A DNA stretch of 31,628 nucleotides from CAZDAM01 sp964503595. GTDB taxonomy: Bacteria > Muiribacteriota > UBA6191. Every line of letters starts with the position of its first letter. The stretch's first letter is position 1. The notes under the pieces are model-generated. The model was given only the letters and a program-made list of their open reading frames with translations, ran no database searches and was not told where the DNA came from. The stretch covers positions 1 to 31,628 of the forward strand of contig CAZDAM010000029.1 of the NCBI GenBank assembly GCA_964503595.1. The letters run 5' to 3'. A program made the translations under genes and the position numbers. Of this stretch, positions 7,318 through 14,887 are shown piece by piece.

Positions 7318-10076
7318 AGCGGTTTCTGAATTCTCTTAGAACAGAAAGAAACCTCAGGGAGCAGGCTATGCGGGCCCTTGAACATGGAGGCGAAGAGCAA
7401 CTGGCTCTGGAGCTTCTGTATTCCTGCGAACTGATGCCCGAAAAAATTCTGAATCTGAGTGTTGGCGCTGCCCGTGATCTTTTAAGCCGCTCGGATGTTT
7501 CCGCCCTTCCTACAGTGACTCGCGAAAGACTGGAACAGAAACTGAAGGAATCGTCCCAGGACTTTATTTTTTCCTCAAAGTTGAGGCAAAGAGGGGTTCG
7601 GGGCATGGAAGACATTCTGAAGCAGAGTCTTGAAGATGATTTTGTGGATGAACTGCGTTCGGTTCGAATTCTAAAGTCCCGCAGTGAATATACGATTTTG
7701 CCGACCCCCCTCAGACTGGATGCCAATCCGGCCTATACCGGCAAAGGAATCTGCATCGGGTTTCTGGATGGAGGGTTCTATCCGCATCCTGACATCATGC
7801 GACCGTCCCGCCGGGTGGTGGCCTACAAGGATCTGGGTTCCCCCAATGCTCCCAAGTCGAATTTTGAAAAGCCGGATGGTCATAGCTGGCACGGAATGCA
7901 GACCTGTGTTTCAGCTGTAGGCAATGGCTGGCTGTCTGAAGGTCTCTACAAGGGAATTGCCTATGAATCCAATGTGGCCCTTTTGAAGGTCATGGGGGAT
8001 TACGGCTTTACCACAGAGGCAATTGTTGCCGGGATTGAATGGTGTATTCGTAAAAAGAAGCGCTACAACTTAAGAATTCTCAATATCTCGCTTGGCGCGG
8101 GTGATGAGACAGCCTCCTTTCGGGAAAGCGTGATCAATCATGCCGCGGAAGAGGCGGTCCAGGCGGGGATCAATGTTGTGGTTGCAGCTGGCAATGAATC
8201 CTGGATGCGGGTGACTCCTCCGGGGAATTCTCCCAGTGTGATTACCGTGGGCGGACTGGATGATCGCAATTCCCTTCAGGCTGACAAGCACCACATGTAT
8301 CACTCCAGTTTCGGGATTACGGCAGACGGAATTCTCAAGCCGGAAATCATTGCGCCTGGAATCTGGGTGGCGGCTCCAATTCTTCCGGGAACCGATTTCT
8401 ACCGTGAGGCCGAACTGGTCTGGGCACTGGCTCATGCCTCTTCCAATGCTCATATGGACTCTCTTCTGGCCGATTTTGCCTGGCCGGTATCTTTCAAGCA
8501 GCAGCTTGAAGGAATGAGGGACTTTCAGGAACGCCTGGATTTCATGAAGCATAAATCCATGGAATTCAAGCTGATTCATCCGCATTACCAGCATGTGGAC
8601 GGAACCAGCTTTTCAGCTCCGATTGTCTGCTCCATCATTGCCCAGATGCTCGAAGCCAATCCGGATCTGAGTCCGGAAAATGTGAAGGAAATCCTGATGG
8701 TTTCGGCCAAACGCCTGGAAAGTGTACCGGTCGAGCAGCAGGGCTGTGGAGTGGTTCAGGCCCAGGCTGCCGTCAAAATGGCCGAGAAAAAGGTGACTTC
8801 TCATGGCTTCAGCTATCCGGATGTCAAGGACAATCAGGTTCGCCTGAACTACCAGGGACAGGCTGCTTCCGTGGAAGTTCTGGGTACTTTCAATGACTGG
8901 AAAAAAGGCTCCAATCCGATGCAGGAAAAGGAGACGGGTATCTGGGAAACCGAGTTGAAACTGAAGGCTCCGGGGTCCCATGCCTACAAGTTTCTGATTG
9001 ACGGGACACGCTGGACGGACGATCCGGGAAATATCCACAAGGCCTATGATGGTTTTGGGGGATTCAATTCCCAGTTTGTCGTTCACGGGACTCCTCAGCT
9101 TCGCAAGGACCTGAAAAAAATCGAAGAGAAGCTGGATCAGATCGAAAGTGTGAAGTTTCAGTCCAATGAGCATCGCAAGGCACTTCTTGAGCTTGACACC
9201 ATCATGGGCTCTCCAGGGATGAATCATTCTCCTTCCATGATGGAGTTTTATGAGCGCCGGATGAAACGGGTTCTGAAGCTTCTGAAGGAAAGGCCCGTGG
9301 AAAACGGTGTTTTCATCCATCAGCTCTATAATGGAGGGGTCATCCTTCAGACTCCCAAACTCAATATCGGGGTGGATGTAGTCAGTGGACTGCATGTCTG
9401 GGATCTGTACTGGAGAGTTCAGGAAAATCTGTTTCCCGAGCTTACCGATCTTCTCGATATCTGCTTTGTAACTCACCGACTGCCGGATCATCTGGATCTG
9501 GATATTGTGAATCGCCTGATTTCCAAGGACAAGCTGGTCATTGTACCCTCAGGAATGGAGAATCTCTGTCTGAATGGCGTGATTGGCTTTGACGCCTGGG
9601 AAAACCGCGAGCTTTATTCTCTTGGGCCCTATGACATGTCCATTTTCATTGAGGCACTGCCGGGACGCTATCGTCACCCGTCAGCCATGGACGTGGATCT
9701 ACGCTCGTTTCGCTTCGCCATTGCCGAAAAGCTCAATATCCTCTATCTGGCCGAAACCGATTTAAGAACTGCTCTGAAGGTGATGGGCCGGGTGGGGGAA
9801 AGCGAAAGAAAAACCCATCTTCTTCTGACTCCTCTGCCAGCTACGAATGATGAAGAAGAGTTGAAGCTGTTTGAAGCAGTGGTGGATGTGGTGCAGCCGG
9901 ATGTCATTCTGCCCACCTGTATCTGGGAACTTGGCAATAAGGATGAAACCACACGGGGCTCCTATGGACGGGCCTGGGATATTCTGAAGCGAACCGGCAG
10001 GCCTTTTGAAACCCTGACCTGGGGAGATTCGATTCAGGTGGGCTTTCAGACTCCGGAAGCAGGTAAGAAGCCTTGA
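7314..10076 (+). CDS. Subtilisin-like (S8) serine peptidase fused to glycogen-binding-type and degenerate MBL-like domains
   Basis: 920 residues, GTG start with GAGGAGGGGG just upstream (7302-7311). Residues 1-125 are an uncharacterised helical N-terminus. The S8 domain (about 135-475) has a complete catalytic set: Asp152 in F-L-D-G-G, His193 in H-G-M-Q-T, oxyanion Asn294 in A-A-G-N-E, and Ser432 in G-T-S-F-S-A-P. Between Asn294 and Ser432 it has roughly 70 extra residues compared with classic subtilisin. Residues 505-592 match an AMPK-beta/glycogen-binding E-set (CBM48-like) domain, with G-T-F-N-D-W and Y-K-F-L-I-D-G-T-R-W. Residues about 650-915 resemble a metallo-beta-lactamase fold, but the usual H-x-H-x-D-H reads T-H-R-L-P-D-H (His721, Asp725, His726), so one zinc ligand is missing. 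No signal peptide is present, so it is probably a cytoplasmic protease directed to a carbohydrate or protein partner. It overlaps aroC by four bases. Confidence 0.88.
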   Translation: MKRFLNSLRTERNLREQAMRALEHGGEEQLALELLYSCELMPEKILNLSVGAARDLLSRSDVSALPTVTRERLEQKLKESSQDFIFSSKLRQRGVRGMEDILKQSLEDDFVDELRSVRILKSRSEYTILPTPLRLDANPAYTGKGICIGFLDGGFYPHPDIMRPSRRVVAYKDLGSPNAPKSNFEKPDGHSWHGMQTCVSAVGNGWLSEGLYKGIAYESNVALLKVMGDYGFTTEAIVAGIEWCIRKKKRYNLRILNISLGAGDETASFRESVINHAAEEAVQAGINVVVAAGNESWMRVTPPGNSPSVITVGGLDDRNSLQADKHHMYHSSFGITADGILKPEIIAPGIWVAAPILPGTDFYREAELVWALAHASSNAHMDSLLADFAWPVSFKQQLEGMRDFQERLDFMKHKSMEFKLIHPHYQHVDGTSFSAPIVCSIIAQMLEANPDLSPENVKEILMVSAKRLESVPVEQQGCGVVQAQAAVKMAEKKVTSHGFSYPDVKDNQVRLNYQGQAASVEVLGTFNDWKKGSNPMQEKETGIWETELKLKAPGSHAYKFLIDGTRWTDDPGNIHKAYDGFGGFNSQFVVHGTPQLRKDLKKIEEKLDQIESVKFQSNEHRKALLELDTIMGSPGMNHSPSMMEFYERRMKRVLKLLKERPVENGVFIHQLYNGGVILQTPKLNIGVDVVSGLHVWDLYWRVQENLFPELTDLLDICFVTHRLPDHLDLDIVNRLISKDKLVIVPSGMENLCLNGVIGFDAWENRELYSLGPYDMSIFIEALPGRYRHPSAMDVDLRSFRFAIAEKLNILYLAETDLRTALKVMGRVGESERKTHLLLTPLPATNDEEELKLFEAVVDVVQPDVILPTCIWELGNKDETTRGSYGRAWDILKRTGRPFETLTWGDSIQVGFQTPEAGKKP

Positions 10077-11059
10077 GTCTCAACAGCTTCGGCCTGATCT
10101 ACCGGTTTACAACCTATGGTGAGAGTCATGGGCCGGAAATCGGTGTTGTACTGGACGGGGTTCCAGCCGGACTGGAACTTAATCTGGAAAAAATTCAGGC
10201 CGAACTGAATCGCAGAAGGCCGGGAAAACCCCTGACTTCCCAGCGACAGGAGGCGGATCAGGCCGAGGTGGTTTCCGGGCTTCTTAAGGGAGTGACGACG
10301 GGAGCTCCGCTCTGTTTTCGGATTCCGAATATGGATGCTCGTTCCACTGCCTATGAAGAGCTTAAGGAAATGTATCGTCCGGGGCATGCTGAATACACCT
10401 GGGAAAAAAAATATGGCCTGCATGATATTGCAGGGGGGGGTCGTGCCAGCGCCCGGGAAACTGCCGGACGGGTCATTGCCGGAGCTGTGGCAAGACAGTT
10501 TCTAAGCCTTGAGGGCATTGAGGTTCGGGGGAATCTGATTGAAGTAGGGGGCGTGGAAGAGGGCCTGGAGTCCGTGATTGAAGAAGCCCGCAGAAAAGGC
10601 GATTCGGTTGGTGGTAAAGTCCGGGTAGAAGCCCTTGGAGTCCCTGTCGGCCTCGGTGAGCCGGTTTATGAAAAGCTCGATGCCAGGATTGCCTTTGCCA
10701 TGATGAGCCTTCCGGCTGCCAAGGCCGTGGAAATAGGAAGTGGAGTTGAATCCTCCCTCATGGCGGGCTCCAGTCATAATGATGAAATCAGTCCTGAAGG
10801 ATTCCTGAGCAATCATGCCGGAGGAATCCTGGGAGGGGTTTCCAACGGAATGCCGGTTGTCGTAACAGTCAGTTTTAAGCCGACAGCATCGATATTCCTG
10901 CCCCAGAAGACCGTGAATCGAAAGAACGAAGCCTGTATACTCAATCTGAAGGGGCGCCATGACCCTTGTGTGGCACTTCGGGCAGTACCTGTTGTGGAAG
11001 CCATGCTGGCGGCTGTTCTTCTGGATATGATGCTGGTGGCCCGTACAAGAACGATATGA
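10073..11059 (+). CDS. aroC: Chorismate synthase
   Basis: Chorismate synthase (EC 4.2.3.5) converts 5-enolpyruvylshikimate-3-phosphate to chorismate, the last step of the shikimate pathway, with reduced FMN. The family signatures are present: T-Y-G-E-S-H-G (14-20), N-R-R-R-P-G (46-51), G-G-G-R-A-S-A-R-E-T (121-130), S-N-H-A-G-G-I-L-G-G (246-255) and G-R-H-D-P-C-V-A-L-R-A-V-P (294-306). At 328 residues it is shorter than the usual 350-390. About 20 residues are missing from the loop after residue 160 compared with E. coli AroC, and the C-terminal tail is short. The start is TTG 10073, overlapping the protease stop (TTGA), so expression relies on coupling. A run of eight A (10404-10411) and a run of eight G (10433-10440) lie inside the gene. 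The stop overlaps the next ATG. Confidence 0.95.
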   Translation: MSLNSFGLIYRFTTYGESHGPEIGVVLDGVPAGLELNLEKIQAELNRRRPGKPLTSQRQEADQAEVVSGLLKGVTTGAPLCFRIPNMDARSTAYEELKEMYRPGHAEYTWEKKYGLHDIAGGGRASARETAGRVIAGAVARQFLSLEGIEVRGNLIEVGGVEEGLESVIEEARRKGDSVGGKVRVEALGVPVGLGEPVYEKLDARIAFAMMSLPAAKAVEIGSGVESSLMAGSSHNDEISPEGFLSNHAGGILGGVSNGMPVVVTVSFKPTASIFLPQKTVNRKNEACILNLKGRHDPCVALRAVPVVEAMLAAVLLDMMLVARTRTI

Positions 11060-13152
11060 GGTTATTTCTATTTTTGATTCTTGCCGGGACGCTGGTTTCT
11101 GAAGTCAGACGCAGGGACGGAAGTCCCGCTCCATTGGCTCCCGAGGGAAAGCTGAGTACGGAAACCGTGCAGTCCACTGAGGGACCCAGGGCCAACTCTT
11201 CAGCTCAGGGGCGGTTCAATTTCGAGGATCTGATGGAGGCCTCGGAAATCCTGATGAAAAAAAAGGATTATGGCCGGGCCCAGGAACTTCTGGAAATGGC
11301 TCTGTTTCTAAAGCCAAGAGACCTGGGTATTTTCAAGTTCCTGGCCCGGATTTATCAGGAGACCAACCAGGCGGATCGACTGGCGGGGCTGGCAGAATCG
11401 GTCTCCGGATATCTTCTTCCTGAGGGCAAGGAAGATCTCTTCTGGGAGCAGATGATTACCCAGGCCGTGATTCTCAACTCCCGGCAGGACGCCGACAAGG
11501 CATGGACATATTTTCAGAGGCTCTGGGCCTCGCTTCAGCGAAGGCCGGGCCGGCAGTATGAACTGATGAAGGAACTGGAGAAAAAGGTCCATGCTCCTTT
11601 TCTGGCGCGGGTCTATCTGTGGCTGGAGGACAATTCCCGCTATGACGGTTTTCAGTGGGGCCAGCTGGGAGACTATTTTCTTTATATCGAGCGTTATGAA
11701 GAAGCCGCAGCCTTTTTTGAGCGGGAGTTCCGGCAGGAAAGCTTCAATCCGATTTATCTGTTTTCCTATGCCCGGGTGCTTTATGAAAGAAAGCAGTTTG
11801 CTCTTTCCCAGGTCTATCTCAATCTGTCCACCCGTTTGAATCCGGGCCTTGAGAAGGTTCAGGAAGAAGCGGCCAAGCTTCAGCATGTTCTGGGGGCCTA
11901 CCCCTATGACTATGGATATGAACAGATTCGTCTGGAAGCGGATCTGATGCTGAAATTCGGGGCGGTTGAAGAGGGGATTTCCCGTTTGAGGGATCTTCTG
12001 CTGGTTTCAAGAGATGTCCCGGGAACTCTGTTTGAACTGGGAAAAACTGTGATCGGTTACCCGGATACTCATGGAGCCAAACAAAGAGGAAGAGATATTC
12101 TTCTGGATTTTGCCGGCCTCAGGGATGCCAGCTTTGAGGATTTGAGCGAGGCTTTGGATCTTCTGGTTGAGGCGGGCTTTCTGGATGAAGCCGCTGTTCT
12201 TTTAAGTGCTTTGCGCAAAAAGGATCCCGGACGTTTTGAAGAAGATGAAGCGATTGCCCAGAAAATGGGAAATCTCCTGGAAAACCTTTTTCGGAATGCC
12301 GATCTTCTGAGAAGAAACCGGGCTTCTGCCTGGGAGCTTCTGAAGTATCTGCGTCTTTGTGAAAGGCTCTCTCCCAAAAGTCTTGAGGTTCATGAGCGCA
12401 TGAGCCGGATCTGGCTTGAGATAGCTTCGGAAGAGAAGAATGCCCGGCAGGATTTGAGTCCGGACACGCAAAAAGAACTGAATGATTATCTGATCCGGTT
12501 TCAAAGAAACGGGATTGAAGAGCATCCCGAAGTGGTTGAGCTCTCTGCCCGTGCGATACGATTGATGCGCCATTTTCCTCAGGAACAGCGAGATTTTACC
12601 CGTGAACTGCGCCTTTTGAAAAAAGCCTTGGGAATTGCATCCCAGGATGCGGAGCTGCGTTCTCTTCTGGCCCAGGTATATCTGGATCAGGATTATGCAT
12701 TGCAGGCTCTGGATATTCTCACCCCGCTTCTGGGAAAAGGTTATGAGGATGCGAATCGGATCGGGGCTACGGCTTCTCGTCGGGCGGCGGAATCGGCCTG
12801 GGCAAGAGGGGGCTTTCCGGAAGTGATCCGCTTTATGGAGCTGGCGCTGGAGTACAGTGAAGATAGGCTGATTGATGCGGAAAGTACGCTCTGGCTGGGG
12901 CGCTCCTATCAGGGGGTGGAACGCAATCAGGATCTTCTGGACCTTATGGATTCCTTCGAAAAACAGTTTGGAGCCGTTGCGGAGAGCTGGTATCTGAAGG
13001 CATTGGCCTTCCAGAGCCAGTTTCAGTATCAGAAGGCCATTGATGCTTATGACAGAGTTCTGGCTGACAAAGCCGGAGGGCCCTTTGCTGAGGCCTGTCG
13101 GGCCAATCGCCAGAGTCTTCAGAGTATTCTGGAATACCAGAAAAAGAACTGA
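11056..13152 (+). CDS. Secreted tetratricopeptide-repeat protein
   Basis: 698 residues from ATG 11056, which overlaps the aroC stop (ATGA). The frame is open further upstream to 10966, but only inside aroC. The N-terminus MRLFLFLILAGTLVSEV is a signal peptide, followed by a short Ser/Pro-rich linker. The rest is almost entirely alpha-helical with TPR-like pairs. Examples are residues about 47-95 (I-L-M-K-K-K-D-Y-G-R-A-Q-E-L-L-E-M-A-L) and the C-terminal A-L-A-F-Q-S-Q-F-Q-Y-Q-K-A-I-D-A-Y. TPR arrays are protein-binding scaffolds; this one would act in the periplasm or be anchored at the envelope. Partner and process are unknown. dnaX begins six bases after its stop, so it shares a message with two housekeeping genes. 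Confidence 0.85.
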   Translation: MRLFLFLILAGTLVSEVRRRDGSPAPLAPEGKLSTETVQSTEGPRANSSAQGRFNFEDLMEASEILMKKKDYGRAQELLEMALFLKPRDLGIFKFLARIYQETNQADRLAGLAESVSGYLLPEGKEDLFWEQMITQAVILNSRQDADKAWTYFQRLWASLQRRPGRQYELMKELEKKVHAPFLARVYLWLEDNSRYDGFQWGQLGDYFLYIERYEEAAAFFEREFRQESFNPIYLFSYARVLYERKQFALSQVYLNLSTRLNPGLEKVQEEAAKLQHVLGAYPYDYGYEQIRLEADLMLKFGAVEEGISRLRDLLLVSRDVPGTLFELGKTVIGYPDTHGAKQRGRDILLDFAGLRDASFEDLSEALDLLVEAGFLDEAAVLLSALRKKDPGRFEEDEAIAQKMGNLLENLFRNADLLRRNRASAWELLKYLRLCERLSPKSLEVHERMSRIWLEIASEEKNARQDLSPDTQKELNDYLIRFQRNGIEEHPEVVELSARAIRLMRHFPQEQRDFTRELRLLKKALGIASQDAELRSLLAQVYLDQDYALQALDILTPLLGKGYEDANRIGATASRRAAESAWARGGFPEVIRFMELALEYSEDRLIDAESTLWLGRSYQGVERNQDLLDLMDSFEKQFGAVAESWYLKALAFQSQFQYQKAIDAYDRVLADKAGGPFAEACRANRQSLQSILEYQKKN

Positions 13153-13158
13153 GAGTTT

Positions 13159-14856
13159 ATGCAGGCAAGTCTTTATCGAAAATATCGACCTTCAACCTGG
13201 GGAGAGCTCAGTGGACAGAGAACTGCGGTCCGCATGCTCAGGAATGCAATCCAGGGCGGAAGCTTTTCCCATGCCTGGCTTTTTTCGGGTCCTCGGGGTA
13301 CGGGCAAGACAACCTGTGCCAAAATTGTGGCCAAGGCCCTGAACTGCAAGAATCCGGTTGAGGGTGCCCCCTGTGGTACCTGCCCCCCCTGTGAGGCTTT
13401 TTCGCGGGGTGCCTATGCCGACTACATCGAACTTGATGCAGCCTCTCACAGGGGGATTGAGGAGTTCCGGCGGGTTTCGGAAATGGCTCATACGGCTCCG
13501 ATGGGGGGACGGGACTGCTTCAAGGTCTTTGTGATTGATGAGGCGCATATGCTTACGGAGCATGCCGCCAACGCCTTTTTGAAGACCCTGGAAGAGCCGC
13601 CTCCCTGGGTGGTGTTTATTCTGGCAACTACAGAACCGGAAAAAATTCTGCCAACGATTCGTTCCCGCTGCATCCGGGTCCAGTTTCAGCTTCTGGCTCC
13701 TGAGGATGTGAGAATGCGCCTTTCCGAGATTTCGGAAGCTGAAGGCCTTGAAGTCGAAGAATCTGCCCTGATGCGTATTGCGGAAAGAGGGGGCGGTGGA
13801 CTTCGCGATACTTTGACCCTTCTTGAGCAGGCCGTTCATCTCTGCGGGACAAAAATCAGCCTGAAAGACTGGCAGGAGCTGATGGGAGAATCCCCGGCCA
13901 GTGAGATCGATGCCATTTTAAAGGCCAGATTCGAGGAAAACGGGAATGATCTTCTGAAGCGGGTGAGGGCTCTTCTGGATGCCGGCGCCCAGCCCGAGGA
14001 CCTGCTCTCCCAGCTGATGATGCGAAGTCAGGATTTTCTGGGGCTTCTTTTGAAGGCATCGAATCCGGCTCAGTCCGTTCCGGACTGGGTTTTACAGTCC
14101 GACTACAGTCTCTGGCGTGATTTTCTGGCCCATCTGGGTCTGGTTTCGGACCAGATGCAGTTTTCACCTCATCGGGTAGCCCATCTGGAAGCCGGACTTC
14201 TGGCCTTTGGGCCTGGAGCGTCCGGGGGAAAGCAGGCGTCAGATGTTGAGGTCGAGACGCTGAGACGCCGGGTGGTCAAACTTGAGGAATCTCTGGGCAA
14301 AGTCAGGCGTTTTCTCAAGGATGCCCTGAAGGGAAGTGTTTCTGAATCGGGCCCGGAGGCATCAGCTGCTCCTGCTCCCATGCCGCAGATCAGGGATTCC
14401 AGCCTAGATGTCCTGGCTGAGAACCAGCGTCGCTGGGAAATGCTTCGGCGGGAAATGAAGAAACAGGATCCACTGGCCTATGCTCTTCTGGATCCGGCCA
14501 GCGTCGATGAAAGTCAGGACAAGCTCAGAATCTACTGGCCGATCCGCTACCAGTTCCATCATAAAAGGATTCAGGAAGAACGTCCCTGGAAAGCCTTAAG
14601 GGGACTGATTGAACGCTTTTTCTCCAAGGATACCGAAGTGGAGCTGGTCCTGGGGGATCCCCCTGGCGCAGAGAGCTCTTCCGTGGAGGCCGGGAGTGGG
14701 GAATCCGCTTCATCTGTCAATGCGGCTCGCAAAGCAGCCGACAGAAAAGAAGGCGGTGCCTATGTCTCGGAAGATTTGAAGCAGAGGCTGATGAAGGATC
14801 CGGGCCTGGCCAGGCTGGTAGCTGAACTGGATGCCAGCATTGAAAATGTTCTCTAG
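13159..14856 (+). CDS. dnaX: DNA polymerase III subunit gamma/tau
   Basis: 565 residues. This is the AAA+ motor of the replicative clamp loader. Visible features are Y-R-K-Y-R-P-S-T-W at the start, Walker A G-P-R-G-T-G-K-T (44-51), the zinc module Cys63, Cys72, Cys75, Cys78, Walker B V-I-D-E-A-H (125-130), sensor 1 L-A-T-T-E (155-159) and the arginine-finger motif S-R-C (169-171). The clamp-loader domains run to about residue 360. A less conserved C-terminal tail follows, where tau normally contacts DnaB and the polymerase. I see no A-rich slippery sequence with a following hairpin near the domain boundary, so a short gamma form by frameshifting is not evident. ATG 13159 lies six bases after the TPR gene's stop, with only a weak GAGAG upstream, consistent with translational coupling. 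Confidence 0.95.
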   Translation: MQASLYRKYRPSTWGELSGQRTAVRMLRNAIQGGSFSHAWLFSGPRGTGKTTCAKIVAKALNCKNPVEGAPCGTCPPCEAFSRGAYADYIELDAASHRGIEEFRRVSEMAHTAPMGGRDCFKVFVIDEAHMLTEHAANAFLKTLEEPPPWVVFILATTEPEKILPTIRSRCIRVQFQLLAPEDVRMRLSEISEAEGLEVEESALMRIAERGGGGLRDTLTLLEQAVHLCGTKISLKDWQELMGESPASEIDAILKARFEENGNDLLKRVRALLDAGAQPEDLLSQLMMRSQDFLGLLLKASNPAQSVPDWVLQSDYSLWRDFLAHLGLVSDQMQFSPHRVAHLEAGLLAFGPGASGGKQASDVEVETLRRRVVKLEESLGKVRRFLKDALKGSVSESGPEASAAPAPMPQIRDSSLDVLAENQRRWEMLRREMKKQDPLAYALLDPASVDESQDKLRIYWPIRYQFHHKRIQEERPWKALRGLIERFFSKDTEVELVLGDPPGAESSSVEAGSGESASSVNAARKAADRKEGGAYVSEDLKQRLMKDPGLARLVAELDASIENVL

Positions 14857-14864
14857 ACGTTTGG

Positions 14865-14887
14865 GCACGCCTGAGGAACAGGCATGC
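14865..14887 (+). promoter_or_regulatory. Hairpin enclosing the ribosome-binding site and start codon of the next gene
   Basis: GCACGCCTG (14865-14873) pairs with CAGGCATGC (14879-14887) except for one mismatch. The five-base loop AGGAA contains the Shine-Dalgarno core, and the right arm contains ATG 14884. If it folds in the message it would limit translation initiation of the downstream secreted protein. Confidence 0.4.

Noticed and set aside
6311..7726. Long minus-strand open frame (471 codons) across the LytM-like gene, zinc finger and protease start
   Set aside because: It lies antisense to three genes with clear signals (signal peptide, Cys/His motif, ribosome-binding sites). Its product shows no domain and it crosses a promoter region; it is a composition-driven shadow.
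11257..11264. A-run in the TPR gene giving the A-AAA-AAG slippery heptamer in frame
   Set aside because: It lies early in the TPR gene, with no evident stimulatory hairpin or useful alternative frame product, so programmed frameshifting is not supported.
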